64,000 nt of DNA from Leyella lascolaii (GCF_900079775.1 NZ_LT556038.1:260678-324677); one strand, 5' to 3'. Positions 44,901-53,868 are shown, counted from the stretch's first letter. The notes: a model not told the origin generated them from the sequence alone. Program-made: numbers and translations.

Positions 44901-45368
44901 CGACTGTCCGGGCGTTGTGATATATTCCGACTTGTCCAGACGTCTTATAGTCATTCCCGGGTGGTTGTTCTTGAATGTTGTTTCGCCCGAACCGTTTATC
45001 GCGCCCATACTTCCGCTCGGGAAACCGTACTCATCGTACAGCGACATCTTGGCACCATGGGCTTTGGCTGTCTCGATAGCCTTGCCGTAAAGCAGGAAAT
45101 ATTCCTCGGAAAGATATCCGGGACGGAATGACTGACCGAACGGTAGTATGGCACAACCGCCATAATTGTCTTTTGTCAGAATGTCATTGAGCTGCGACTG
45201 CAGGACGTCTTCCTTCACTTCAGTATTGTTCCAGAACCAAAGCGGGACCGGACGCCACGCCATCGACGGAGCAGAAAATCCGGAAAGACTCATCGGTTCT
45301 GACTGAGCCAGTGTCTTAATGACGCATGCCATGAACAGCACAACAAAGGTCAAACACTTTTTTTTCAT
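41934..45368 (-). CDS. Secreted GH106-like alpha-L-rhamnosidase with two laminin-G-like domains
   Basis: 1144 residues, signal peptide MKKKCLTFVVLFMACVIKTLAQ. The N-terminal catalytic region (about 25-720) has PVPLWFWNN, YDEYGFPSGSMGAI and TTTFFDEPTMYRANG, all typical of GH106-type glycosidases. Two related beta-sandwich modules follow (about 745-880 and 890-1060), with NNYYMWQINLENPSEPKLR and NNYYMWAVNIFDGNLPRIR repeated; they resemble DUF1080/concanavalin-like glucanase folds. The C-terminus SGIYISNGRKVIVK looks like a type IX secretion sorting signal. Probably removes L-rhamnose from pectin-like or microbial glycans. No SusC/SusD pair is in the window. Confidence 0.8.
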   Translation of the reverse strand: MKKKCLTFVVLFMACVIKTLAQSEPMSLSGFSAPSMAWRPVPLWFWNNTEVKEDVLQSQLNDILTKDNYGGCAILPFGQSFRPGYLSEEYFLLYGKAIETAKAHGAKMSLYDEYGFPSGSMGAINGSGETTFKNNHPGMTIRRLDKSEYITTPGQSLRRRINASGTIMAVVAMETDTKEIISLRDHVNGNILTWDVPEEGKWKVMSFVCVEDGDPNVNYLSPEAVSLFVQDTHEAYYKRFPEAFGTTITTTFFDEPTMYRANGRMWTDDFNEKFTERFGFSPETIYPALWYDIGPKTAAARNCLFGLRAALYAEGFMKTISDWAEAHGIISTGHQDQEEIVNTVSVSGDLMLDGKYMGMPGIDKIGGNRPAEHFYKVVSSSANNWDKTYVMSETYGDMGNITMETMYRIATEQYTKGINQLIPHAVWYDNGNVTFRPELSYRNPLYNYGLADFNTFLARLNYMLARPGRHAADVAMVYPITTMQAGHYLDGPKGYYQGGVDIPGIDYNVVSEILTDQLGVDFTYVHPEVIDDRCDVTGGRFVMSNKTNSESFSVIIVPGCKVMTLSNMKKIEKAWENGVRIIFTTQLPQQTADMNGSDDDIASIVNHMLVTEKEKGSAVFVENPTDETLREALAGAELDVRFSNAQQPFNYIHKVISGGNVYYFGNIDNATAENKITLKGELSACTLLDPRTGKSEAAEISHEGGNTVITLKLAPEQSVFLVENKILDTTEPPAVEEKGYTVEMKVKIDQLSAGVCLAGRNTNNYYMWQINLENPSEPKLRPHRWFDGRVELLGEVDLKDKVTIGTDAAFDLKIEIVDEKLARTYINGVLVDERYGQFAYGLIGFRQTHSDAAGCEEIARFDDIKVSSQDGKVLFAEDFSGDNTFSEGSVEDGWLCVTGAMARDVYAWPLGFRKLWYTVEADLTLLRDDACLVFSSIDDNNYYMWAVNIFDGNLPRIRRHVYNGGNLTWSDTEFDSFSKSDIEGQERRVKIEVKGSLIKTYIDGVLVDTFVDFSDNLVMGDMGFRIDASGPQKDEAYFDNVVVTQYAEDGTPKVVLEDDFEPGGPTWFSKGETVDVDGNRKLWMHSTGLYKLMQDESPTTGIGNVTADNKSDNDNVYTLGGIRVDKSNMTSGIYISNGRKVIVK

Positions 45369-45893
45369 AACAAGTTAGTATAAATAATTAAGTTTTAATG
45401 TAAATTTCAAGTATCGCAGGTAAATATCAAACGGCGTAATGATGTTCCGGCTCAAACCTCTTTATACTATTAAAATTCAGAGAAATATAAGCGGGCATCA
45501 TAATAACGGCCGAAGACAAAGGTATGCAAATAATCCGTATGGACTGCCGTCAGTGTATGTCCTCATACACAATGATATCAAAATATACATCTAAAAGCGC
45601 AAATATCACGGTTGACCGATATACGGACGCTCACAATCGGCTTTGCGTAAAGCATATTTCCTTCATACGTAATGAAAACACCAAAGACAGCCATGCAGGC
45701 ATGATACATATGAAAAAAGGCATCATGACAAACTACATCCGACGCAACAGACAGTTAATACAAAGGATGCGGCATACGGAATATCGCGACGTCGGCACAA
45801 CTTCACAGTACGGAAACATGACATGTCCGCCCAACAGACCTTACGGGGAATAAAATCATAGACGGTTTTATTATTTAAGTTCGTTTTTTATAT
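45369..45893. other. 525-bp intergenic region between divergent genes
   Basis: It separates the GH106-like gene and the DUF4922 gene and should contain both promoters. A minus-strand TACCTTTG near 45522-45529 is a possible -7 box for the rhamnosidase. An open frame of 109 codons (45524-45853, plus) has an implausible composition and is not called. No repeats were recognised. Confidence 0.4.
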
Positions 45894-45901
45894 TATATTT
45901 G
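45894..45901 (+). promoter_or_regulatory. Candidate -7 box of the DUF4922/SpoIID gene
   Basis: TATATTTG, 39 bp before the ATG; no clear -33 TTG at 19-21 bp. Confidence 0.5.
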
Positions 45902-45940
45902 CAAGTCATTTGACTGGAATAAAAATAATACCGCAATACA

Positions 45941-48900
45941 ATGAGAGGAAAAATAGACTGTTTCCTGCCATGCCTTGATCTGGAGGAAATGAGCGGTACG
46001 CTCGAGACCCTCCGGCAAAACAAGACTATAAGCAACATCTGTCTGATAGTAAACAGAGACTTCATACACAACGAGGAACTGCCTGCCGACTGCAATGTGA
46101 TTGTGACAGACAATCCGGCTTCCGGACAGACCATAGCCGACATCGAACGGTGCACGGATGCCGAGTATGTGCTGCTGAGCACAAAGGGCACTCCGTTCAT
46201 ACTGGGACAGAACGCGCCTGAGAGATTCCTGCGCGTGGCGTCGGACACGGATGCCGCACTGGTATACAGCGACCGGTACACCATCACCGAAGGACACACC
46301 GTGCCACATCCGGCTACAGACTATCAGGAGGGAAGCGTGAGAGACGACTTCGACTTCGGACAGCTCATGCTCATAAAGTCGGCACTGCTACACGAGTATG
46401 CGGCTTCGGCACACACCAACTACACCTGGGCTGGACTCTACGACCTGCGGCTCTTCATCAGCCGCAAGGCTGGAATATTCCACATAAACGAGTTTCTCTA
46501 CACTGAAAAAGAGACAGACAACAGGAAGAGCGGGGTGAGACAGTTCGACTATGTGGACCCGCGCAACCGCGAGGCGCAGAAGGAAATGGAGCACGCCGTG
46601 ACCCATCACCTCGAGTGTATAGGCGCGCTCGTGGACACATCCTTATACAACAGTCCCGACTTCAACGAACAGGAGTTCGCCGTGGAGGCTTCTGTCATCA
46701 TTCCGGTGTTCAACCGCGAGAAGACCATAGCCGACGCCGTAGACTCCGCCCTGAGGCAGGACACGGCGTTCGAGTATAACGTCATCGTGGTGGACAACCA
46801 CTCCACCGACGGCACCACACGCATTCTGGAAGAGCTTGCACGGAAGGACGGCAGGCTCATACACATCATCCCCCAACGCCGCGACCTCGGTATTGGGGGA
46901 TGCTGGAACACGGCTGTGGCTGACGACAGGTGCGGACGGTTCGCCGTGCAGCTCGACAGCGACGACCTGTATTCGTCACCTCACACGCTGCAACGCATAG
47001 TAGACGCCTTCTACTCTCAGAAAGCGGCGATGATAATAGGCAGCTACCGCATGTGCGACTTTGACCTCAACACACTGCCGCCGGGAATAATTGACCATAA
47101 GGAATGGACCGACACAAACGGTCCGAACAACGCCCTGCGCATAAACGGACTGGGTGCGCCGAGGGCGTTCTTCACTCCGCTGGTGCGCCAGACCACATTC
47201 CCAAACACAAGCTACGGCGAGGACTATGCCATGGGACTCATCTTCAGCCGCAAGTACCGGATAGGGCGCATATATGACGAACTGTATCTCTGCCGCCGCT
47301 GGGGAGGCAACAGCGACGCCTCACTGAGCATAGAGAAGCTCAACGCCAACAACCTCTACAAGGACAGACTGCGCACGATGGAGATTTCGGCAAGGAAACT
47401 GCTCGGACAGGGACGCGCCGACATAGCCACGGACAACTCGCTCATGAGATTCTTCAACCGCCAGCTTGAGAAGTGGGACGACGCCAGAGCGCGCTATCAC
47501 GGACTGCAACAGGTGAGGACAAGGGAGCTGGCGTGCGGAGACAACACCATAATGGTGCAGCACAATCCGGCGCGCATCGTGTCGACAGGAGCCGACATCT
47601 CCAAGAAGGCGATAGCCGGACGGCAGTGCTTCCTCTGCAGGGAGAACATGCCGGAGGAGCAGTTCGCAAAGTCGATGGACGACAATTTCCGGATTCTTGT
47701 CAATCCGTTCCCCATACTGCCGGTACACTTCACCATACCAAAGAAGCGTCACGAGCCGCAGGACATACGCGGCAACTACGGCGAGATATACAGCATCCTC
47801 ACCGCCTACCCCACAGTGACGGTGTTCTACAACGGACCGCGCTGCGGAGCGTCCGCGCCCGACCACATGCACTTTCAGGCTGGCTCGGGAGGGCGTCTGC
47901 CGCTGACAAACGACTGGCAGAGGCTGAGCCGCGCACTACGCCCGCTGCTCACTTACGACGACAACAACATGCTGGCTCTGATGACTGGCTTCATATGTCC
48001 GGCATTCGTCATTAAAACAGACGACGCGGCAAAGGGCACGGCACTTTTTGAGACACTCTATGACGCCATGCCCGACGACAAGGACGGCACCGAACCGATG
48101 ATGAACATTCTGGCATGGAGCGAAAACGGAGGTTTCATATCGGTTATAATTCCACGCTCCAAACACCGCCCCGACTGCTACTATGCCGCTGAAGGCGACA
48201 CACGCATGCTCATAAGTCCTGGCGCGCTCGACATGGCAGGACTGCTCATCACACCGCGCCAAGAGGACTTCGAGAGCATAACTCCAGGGCAGGCGGCTGA
48301 CATAATACGCGAATGCGGGGCTACGGAGGAGATGATAGGGCGCACAGTGGACGCGCTCGAGAAGCTTGACATAAAAGAGAACGGCAGCAACCGGCACTTC
48401 GACGGAAGGCAACCAATGGTGTCGGTAGGAATAGTAAGCGGGGCGAAAATACGTTTCTCGCTCAACAAGCCCTACTCCGCCAAGGGCAGACTCATTGAGG
48501 GCGAGCAGACAGTGGAGTTCTTCGAGGGCGGCATATTGTGGAACGGCAACCAGTACCGCGAGCTCACATTCCACCCGCAGTCGCCCGACACGTCGTTCTC
48601 ACTGCACGATGTCACAATAGGCGTGAACTTCCATTGGGAACGAAAGGAGACACAGACGTTCCTCGGAACACTGCGTCTCGTTGTGGAGGCAGACAGCATG
48701 TACGCCATAAACGAGCTGCCGGTGGAGAGCTATCTCGAAAGCGTCATATCGAGCGAGATGTGCGCCACCTCAGGCATAGAGCTGCTGAAGGCGCACGCAG
48801 TGATATCGCGCAGCTGGCTGCTCGCGCAGATAGAGCGCAGGAACAGGCAGCAGGGACGCAGCGACAACTTCTTCTCGTTCATAAAGAAAGACGATGAGCT

Positions 48901-49723
48901 CATACGCTGGTACGACAGAGGAGACCACGCTATATTCGATGTCTGCGCCGACGACCATTGCCAACGCTACCAGGGCATAACCAAAGCGTCTGACAGACAC
49001 GTGGCGCAGGCGGTGAGAGAGACGCGGGGCGAGATACTCATGTCGGGCGACGAGATATGCGACGCGCGCTTCAGCAAATGCTGCGGAGGCGTGAGCGAAC
49101 AGTACGAATACTGCTGGGAAGACAAGAGCATGGACTATCTCACATCAGTGCGCGACGCTGACGGAAGCGCGGCTGAGACCCTGCCCGACCTCACCTGCGA
49201 GGAGAACGCGCGGCAGTGGATAACGTCCTCGCCGGAGGCATTCTGCAATACGGCTGACAACAGGATTCTATCGCAGGTGCTAAACGACTACGACCGCGAG
49301 ACGACCGACTTCTACCGGTGGCACGTCACATACACGCAGCAGGAGCTGGCTGCACTGATACGTGAGAAACTGAAGACCGACTTCGGCGACATAATAGACC
49401 TCATTCCGCTTGAGCGCGGCAAAAGCGGACGCATATGCAGGCTGAGGATAGTGGGCTCGAAGCACACCTTCACCATCGGAAAGGAGCTTGAGATAAGACG
49501 CGCGCTCAGCAGTACGCATCTTTACAGCAGCGCTTTCGTGGTGGACAGGAAGGACATCAGGGACGGTGTGCCGCAGACATTCGAGCTCACCGGAGCCGGA
49601 TGGGGACACGGTGTGGGACTGTGCCAGATAGGCGCGGCGGTGATGGGAGAAAAAGGATACGGCTATGACAAGATACTGCTGCACTACTATCACAACGCCG
49701 AAATAAAAAGAATTTACGAATAA
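45941..49723 (+). CDS. Four-module fusion: two GT2-like domains, DUF4922 and SpoIID/LytB
   Basis: 1260 residues, no signal peptide. Residues 1-235 look like a diverged GT-A fold (TLETLRQNKTISNICLIVNR). A canonical family-2 glycosyltransferase follows (about 248-440: ASVIIPVFNREKTIADAVDS, VVDNHSTDGT, QLDSDDLYSSP). DUF4922 (about 555-830) is related to HIT/GalT nucleotidyltransferases, with FLCRENMPEEQ and the His pair in SAPDHMHFQAG. The C-terminal SpoIID/LytB domain (about 925-1255) has ESYLESVISSEM and GAGWGHGVGLCQIGA. It is coupled to an AmpG-like permease 12 bp on, suggesting peptidoglycan turnover or muropeptide recycling; the reaction is not known. Confidence 0.85.
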   Translation: MRGKIDCFLPCLDLEEMSGTLETLRQNKTISNICLIVNRDFIHNEELPADCNVIVTDNPASGQTIADIERCTDAEYVLLSTKGTPFILGQNAPERFLRVASDTDAALVYSDRYTITEGHTVPHPATDYQEGSVRDDFDFGQLMLIKSALLHEYAASAHTNYTWAGLYDLRLFISRKAGIFHINEFLYTEKETDNRKSGVRQFDYVDPRNREAQKEMEHAVTHHLECIGALVDTSLYNSPDFNEQEFAVEASVIIPVFNREKTIADAVDSALRQDTAFEYNVIVVDNHSTDGTTRILEELARKDGRLIHIIPQRRDLGIGGCWNTAVADDRCGRFAVQLDSDDLYSSPHTLQRIVDAFYSQKAAMIIGSYRMCDFDLNTLPPGIIDHKEWTDTNGPNNALRINGLGAPRAFFTPLVRQTTFPNTSYGEDYAMGLIFSRKYRIGRIYDELYLCRRWGGNSDASLSIEKLNANNLYKDRLRTMEISARKLLGQGRADIATDNSLMRFFNRQLEKWDDARARYHGLQQVRTRELACGDNTIMVQHNPARIVSTGADISKKAIAGRQCFLCRENMPEEQFAKSMDDNFRILVNPFPILPVHFTIPKKRHEPQDIRGNYGEIYSILTAYPTVTVFYNGPRCGASAPDHMHFQAGSGGRLPLTNDWQRLSRALRPLLTYDDNNMLALMTGFICPAFVIKTDDAAKGTALFETLYDAMPDDKDGTEPMMNILAWSENGGFISVIIPRSKHRPDCYYAAEGDTRMLISPGALDMAGLLITPRQEDFESITPGQAADIIRECGATEEMIGRTVDALEKLDIKENGSNRHFDGRQPMVSVGIVSGAKIRFSLNKPYSAKGRLIEGEQTVEFFEGGILWNGNQYRELTFHPQSPDTSFSLHDVTIGVNFHWERKETQTFLGTLRLVVEADSMYAINELPVESYLESVISSEMCATSGIELLKAHAVISRSWLLAQIERRNRQQGRSDNFFSFIKKDDELIRWYDRGDHAIFDVCADDHCQRYQGITKASDRHVAQAVRETRGEILMSGDEICDARFSKCCGGVSEQYEYCWEDKSMDYLTSVRDADGSAAETLPDLTCEENARQWITSSPEAFCNTADNRILSQVLNDYDRETTDFYRWHVTYTQQELAALIREKLKTDFGDIIDLIPLERGKSGRICRLRIVGSKHTFTIGKELEIRRALSSTHLYSSAFVVDRKDIRDGVPQTFELTGAGWGHGVGLCQIGAAVMGEKGYGYDKILLHYYHNAEIKRIYE

Positions 49724-49735
49724 CATTGTCAGACG

Positions 49736-51010
49736 ATGAAGCAGAAAAGCCCTTGGGCATGGGTGCCCACACTATATTTCGCGGAAGGAATACCTTATGT
49801 CACGGTGATGACCATATCGCTCGTGCTCTACAAACAGCTGGGACTGAGCAACGCCGAAATCACCTTCTACACATCATGGCTCTACCTGCCGTGGGTGATA
49901 AAGCCTCTGTGGAGCCCTTTCGTGGACCTTATAAAGACTAAAAGATGGTGGATCATCGCCATGCAGCAGCTCATAGGAGCGGCTCTCGGAGGCGTGGCTT
50001 TCACCATACCCACCGAGTTCTGGTTGCAGGGAACACTCTTCTTCTTCTGGGTGATGGCTTTCGCGAGCGCGACACACGACATCTCCGCCGACGGATTCTA
50101 CATGCTCGGACTCGACGAGCACCATCAGGCGCTGTTCGTGGGCATACGCTCCACCTTCTACAGACTGGCTACGATATTCGGTCAGGGAGTGCTCGTCATG
50201 ATAGCGGGCAACCTTCAGGTGATATTCAGAAACAGCATATCGTTCTCCTGGAGCCTCACGTTCTACGGCATGACCGGACTGTTCATCGCCCTGTGTCTGT
50301 GGCACGGATACATCCTTCCGCGCCCTAAGGACGACAGCAGACGCCATGGCATAGACGCAGGAAGCATATGGATAAGCCTCATCCACACCATCAGGACTTT
50401 CTTCCAGAAGCCGTATGTCATCACCGGACTGCTTTTCATGATTTTCTACCGCATGCCCGAGGGACTGCTGGCAAAGGTCTCTGCACTGTTCCTCATCGAC
50501 GCTCCGAGCAACGGCGGCATAGGTCTGTCGCCGCAGGAATACGGTCTTGTGCAAGGCACGGTGGGAATAATAGGTCTTACTCTGGGCGGCATTCTCGGAG
50601 GAATAGTCGTTGGCAGGGACGGACTGAAACGCTGGCTGTGGCCCATGGTGTGCGCCATCACCCTGCCCGACATCGTATATGTGTATATGAGCTACGCCCT
50701 GCCGTCAAGTCTTATAATAATAAACACATGCGTGTTCGTTGAACAGTTCGGCTACGGATTCGGTTTCACAGCCTACATGCTCTACCTTATTTATTACAGC
50801 CAGGGTGAATACAAGACAAGCCACTACGCCATATGCACGGCTTTCATGGCATGCTCGATGATGATTCCCGGACTGTTCGCAGGCGCGCTTCAGGAAGCCG
50901 TGGGCTACCGCATGTTCTTCAACATTGTGGTGGCAAGCTGCGCCATAACGTTCGTAGTGGCATGGTTCCTGAAGATTGACTCCGATTTCGGTAAGAAACA
51001 TGAAGAATGA
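49736..51010 (+). CDS. AmpG-like MFS muropeptide permease
   Basis: 424 residues, about twelve membrane helices. AWVPTLYFAEGIPYVTVMTI is the typical AmpG/SLC33-like N-terminus; LYLPWVIKPLWSPFVD and SATHDISADGFYM are also family motifs. AmpG imports anhydro-muropeptides from the periplasm. Gene order behind the SpoIID fusion, together with the lytic transglycosylase at 5063-6364, supports recycling of cell-wall fragments. Substrate is inferred from family and context. It converges on aguB with a shared terminator. Confidence 0.88.
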   Translation: MKQKSPWAWVPTLYFAEGIPYVTVMTISLVLYKQLGLSNAEITFYTSWLYLPWVIKPLWSPFVDLIKTKRWWIIAMQQLIGAALGGVAFTIPTEFWLQGTLFFFWVMAFASATHDISADGFYMLGLDEHHQALFVGIRSTFYRLATIFGQGVLVMIAGNLQVIFRNSISFSWSLTFYGMTGLFIALCLWHGYILPRPKDDSRRHGIDAGSIWISLIHTIRTFFQKPYVITGLLFMIFYRMPEGLLAKVSALFLIDAPSNGGIGLSPQEYGLVQGTVGIIGLTLGGILGGIVVGRDGLKRWLWPMVCAITLPDIVYVYMSYALPSSLIIINTCVFVEQFGYGFGFTAYMLYLIYYSQGEYKTSHYAICTAFMACSMMIPGLFAGALQEAVGYRMFFNIVVASCAITFVVAWFLKIDSDFGKKHEE

Positions 51011-51041
51011 CGGACCGCCGGAATATCACTATCCAACAATA

Positions 51042-51093
51042 AAACCCGCCATGACGCTTCTGGCATTCCATTGTCCTGCGTCATGGCGGGTTT
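51042..51093. terminator. Bidirectional terminator between ampG-like gene and aguB
   Basis: AAACCCGCCATGACGC and GCGTCATGGCGGGTTT form a perfect 16-bp stem with a 20-nt loop; TTTCGTTTTT follows on the plus strand and the minus side also ends in T-rich sequence. Confidence 0.92.
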
Positions 51094-51144
51094 CGTTTTT
51101 CCGTACGGCACATTCAGTTTCTGCCGTATAAAAAGCCGAGGCGG

Positions 51145-52020
51145 TCAGTCGGCAAACCTTTTCAGAATGTCGCCGTACTCCTCTATGCGGCGGTCGCGGA
51201 GGAAAGGCCACCAGCGGCGCACCTGTTCGCAGCGCGACATGTCGATGTCTATCACCACGCTCTCTTCCTCATCGCGTCCGGCACGCCACAGCATCTCACC
51301 CTGCGGACCCACAGCCATCGAACTGCCCCAGAAGCTTATTCCCTTTGTCTGACCGCTCGGGTCGGGCTCGAATCCCACCCTGTTGGCTGTCACAACAGGC
51401 AGTCCGTTGGCAACGGCATGCCCACGCTGGACTGTCGTCCAAGCCTCTCTCTGCCGCTCCTGTTCGTCGGGTGTGTCGCTGTCGGCATAGCCTATGGCGG
51501 TGGGATAAACCAATATCTCAGCCCCCTGGAGAGCCATCAGTCTTGCTGCCTCGGGATACCACTGGTCCCAACACACGAGAACGCCGAGCCTGCCCACGCT
51601 TGTGTCTATCGGATGAAAGCCTATGTCGCCTGGCGTGAAATAGAATTTCTCATAATAAGCCGGGTCGTCCGGAATGTGCATCTTGCGGTACTTTCCGGCT
51701 ATGCTTCCGTCTCGCTCCATCACAACTGCCGTGTTGTGATAAAGCCCGGCGGCGCGTTTCTCGAACAGCGACGTCACTATCACCACACCGAAGCGGCGTG
51801 CCAGTCCACCGTAAAACTCAGTGGATGGACCCGGGACAGGCTCCGCCAGATTGAAATTGTCAACATCTTCGGTCTGACAGAAATAAAGGGAATTGTGCAG
51901 TTCCTGCAAAACGACGAGCTGCGCGCCATCGTCTGCCAGCCGCTCTATGCCTTCGGCTATGTGCCGCATATTGGCTTTCACGTCTTCAGTGACACGTTGC
52001 TGGAGTATTCCTACTTTCAT
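51145..52020 (-). CDS. aguB: N-carbamoylputrescine amidase
   Basis: 291 residues, carbon-nitrogen hydrolase (nitrilase) fold. The catalytic triad is visible: Glu in LVVLQELHNSLYF, Lys in GKYRKMHIPDDP, and Cys in LVCWDQWYPEAARLM. It converts N-carbamoylputrescine to putrescine, CO2 and ammonia, the last step of the agmatine route to polyamines. aguA lies 55 bp upstream on the same strand, which supports the specific assignment. Confidence 0.93.
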   Translation of the reverse strand: MKVGILQQRVTEDVKANMRHIAEGIERLADDGAQLVVLQELHNSLYFCQTEDVDNFNLAEPVPGPSTEFYGGLARRFGVVIVTSLFEKRAAGLYHNTAVVMERDGSIAGKYRKMHIPDDPAYYEKFYFTPGDIGFHPIDTSVGRLGVLVCWDQWYPEAARLMALQGAEILVYPTAIGYADSDTPDEQERQREAWTTVQRGHAVANGLPVVTANRVGFEPDPSGQTKGISFWGSSMAVGPQGEMLWRAGRDEEESVVIDIDMSRCEQVRRWWPFLRDRRIEEYGDILKRFAD

Positions 52021-52075
52021 AATATGACTTGTTTCGTTATTGTTTACATTTCCAAATAATCACTTCTGACCGCTC

Positions 52076-53140
52076 TCAACGCATGCATTCCTTGGGAAAC
52101 TGCATGGTGAGACAGTGCAGCGAACCGTGCTGGCGCACCACGGCAAGCGCGTTCACGCCTATCGTCTCACGCCCCGGGAAAGCCTCGGCGATTACCCTCC
52201 GCGCCTCAGCATCTTTCTCCGGCTGACCGTATTCGGGCACTATCACCGCACCGTTTGTCACAAGGAAGTTGGCGTAAGTGGCAGGGAGACGTTCTCCGTC
52301 GTAATAAACGGCGTCGGGCATGGGCAGTCTCAGGAGTCTGTAAGGCTGTCCGTCGGCTGTCCGCAAGCCCCGCAGCTGTTCCTCAAGCTTTCTGAAATCC
52401 TCATACTGTCCGTCCCCGCTGTCGTCACATCCGGTGTATACAAGTGTGTCGTCAGGTGCCGTACGCACCGTGGTGTCGATGTGTCCGTCGGTGTCATCGC
52501 CCGTGAGACTGCCGTGGTCGAGCCACACCACGCGGTCGGCACACAGCTCGCTCATCAGCCGCTGTTCAATTTCCTCACGTGTCATCGGCTGGTTCCGGTT
52601 CGGAGCAAGCAGGCACATGCTTGTCGTGAATATAGTTCCTCTGCCGTCACTTTCCACAGATCCGCCCTCAAGCACGAAGTCGTCATTGTCCACCCTCACG
52701 CCGTTGAATGCTCCGGCATCATAGAGCGACGCATTGATACGGTTGTCCTTGTCGGCTGGAAACTTCCGTCCCCATCCGTTGAAGCGGAAATCCAGCAGTC
52801 TGAAACTGCCTTCTCCGCCATCCCGCTCGGACACAAGCGTTATGAAAGAATGGTCGCGCGCCCATGTGTCATTGTTCTCACACTGATACACTCTTATGTT
52901 TCCGCGCACGTCTTCATCCGTCGACGACTCGATAAGACGCCTCACCTTGTCGGCGTCACGCGCCGCAACGAGCACTTTCTCATGACGTGCCACTATTCTG
53001 ACAAGGTTCAGGCAGACCTCCGTTATTTCGTAAAGATAGGGACGCCAATCCGTGTCTTCGTGCGGCCATGTGAGCTGTACGCCGCTCTGTTCGTACCATT
53101 CGGCGGGGAGAAAATATTTCGTTCTGTTTGTCTCTGTCAT
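52076..53140 (-). CDS. aguA: Agmatine deiminase
   Basis: 354 residues from the ATG at 53140 (MTETNRTKYFLPAEWYEQSG); the open frame to 53248 adds 36 residues without family resemblance. Motifs are VQLTWPHEDTDW, WARDHSFITLV (the more common form is ARDTGP), LEGGSVESDGRG, DDTDGHIDTTVR and the catalytic Cys in HGSLHCLTMQFP. It hydrolyses agmatine to N-carbamoylputrescine and ammonia, feeding aguB. Relatives include peptidyl-arginine deiminases, but the aguB neighbour favours agmatine. Confidence 0.92.
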   Translation of the reverse strand: MTETNRTKYFLPAEWYEQSGVQLTWPHEDTDWRPYLYEITEVCLNLVRIVARHEKVLVAARDADKVRRLIESSTDEDVRGNIRVYQCENNDTWARDHSFITLVSERDGGEGSFRLLDFRFNGWGRKFPADKDNRINASLYDAGAFNGVRVDNDDFVLEGGSVESDGRGTIFTTSMCLLAPNRNQPMTREEIEQRLMSELCADRVVWLDHGSLTGDDTDGHIDTTVRTAPDDTLVYTGCDDSGDGQYEDFRKLEEQLRGLRTADGQPYRLLRLPMPDAVYYDGERLPATYANFLVTNGAVIVPEYGQPEKDAEARRVIAEAFPGRETIGVNALAVVRQHGSLHCLTMQFPKECMR

Positions 53141-53165
53141 AAAACAATGTCTTAGATTCGTTATG

Positions 53166-53173
53166 CAAATATA
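53166..53173 (-). promoter_or_regulatory. Candidate -7 box of aguA-aguB
   Basis: TATATTTG on the minus strand, 25 bp before the aguA ATG. The -33 region is not a good match. Confidence 0.5.
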
Positions 53174-53216
53174 GAAAGAAAATTCCGAATACACGTCCGC
53201 TCTCCCTTTCATATTG

Positions 53217-53370
53217 ACCTGTACATTATTTAATATCATGCCGCACACATTATTATATACACCAACACATATTATTATATAAGCCGACAGACATTATTAC
53301 ATCAATCAGCACTTCCTATCGCATAAGTCCGCACACATTATAATATAAGTCAACACACATTATTACATAA
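53217..53370. repeat. AT-rich 22-bp tandem array (7 units)
   Basis: Units start at 53217, 53239, 53261, 53283, 53305, 53327 and 53349, each exactly 22 bp. Most have the form GYCNRCACACATTATTATAT plus AA, e.g. GTCAACACACATTATTACAT. The sequence is unrelated to the modular elements near 9.6, 23.5, 41.5 and 60.2 kb, but the period is the same. It lies upstream of aguA and before the 66-bp array. Confidence 0.85.
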
Positions 53371-53470
53371 ACCAAAACAACTGTCCTGATTTGCGCGCAT
53401 GACTTTTCATATCGGTCCGGACGATATTTTCCGCCGGTCCGTAAACGCTTTCCCGGCTGGAAAGTAAGAA

Positions 53471-53743
53471 TGTTTTTTTTAATAAAACAGGCTGCGCCCG
53501 GCATTTTGAAAGCAAGCTTTCATTGCCCTCACTGGCACTGTTTTTAAATAAAACAGGCTGCGCTCGGCAATTTGAAAGCAAGCTTTCATTGCCCTCACTG
53601 GCACTGTTTTTAAATAAAACAGGCTGCGCTCGGCAATTTGAAAGCAAGCTTTCATTGCGCTCACTGGCACTGTTTTTAAATAAAACAGGCTGCGCTCGGC
53701 AATTTGAAAGCAAGCTTTCATTGCGCTCACTGGCACTGTTTTT
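53471..53743 (-). repeat. 66-bp hairpin repeat, four tandem units
   Basis: GCTGCGC starts at 53491, 53557, 53623 and 53689, each 66 bp apart. Each unit reads AAAACAGGCTGCGCTCGGC, then AATTTGAAAGCAAGCTTTCA, then TTGCGCTCACTGGCACTG. AAGCAAGCTT is the centre of a long imperfect hairpin (AAAACAG...CTGTTTT arms). The window end holds the same family in the other orientation. The frames it opens are not genes. Confidence 0.88.
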
Positions 53744-53763
53744 GTACGAAATCACAGTTTTGT

Positions 53764-53795
53764 TTTGCACAAAATCATTATTTTGACTACCTTTG
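53764..53795 (+). promoter_or_regulatory. Promoter of pyrK-pyrD
   Basis: TTTG (53764-53767), 20 bp, TACCTTTG (53788-53795): full Bacteroidetes consensus, 73 bp before the ATG and directly after the 66-bp array. Confidence 0.82.
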
Positions 53796-53868
53796 CCGAT
53801 GATATCATACACGTGCCACACTGATATATTTCATCAAGCAAAACAATTTATTCACATAGAATGAGAAT

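Noticed and set aside
45524..45853. 109-codon plus-strand open frame in the 525-bp intergenic region
   Set aside because: Composition is unlike a protein, there is no ribosome-binding site and no family resemblance; treated as chance.
53363..53821. Repetitive 152-residue open frame (minus) with four near-identical blocks
   Set aside because: It is the 66-bp repeat read in one frame; 66 is divisible by three, so any stop-free frame repeats. It lacks a signal, a ribosome site and conserved sequence, and overlaps the pyrK promoter region.
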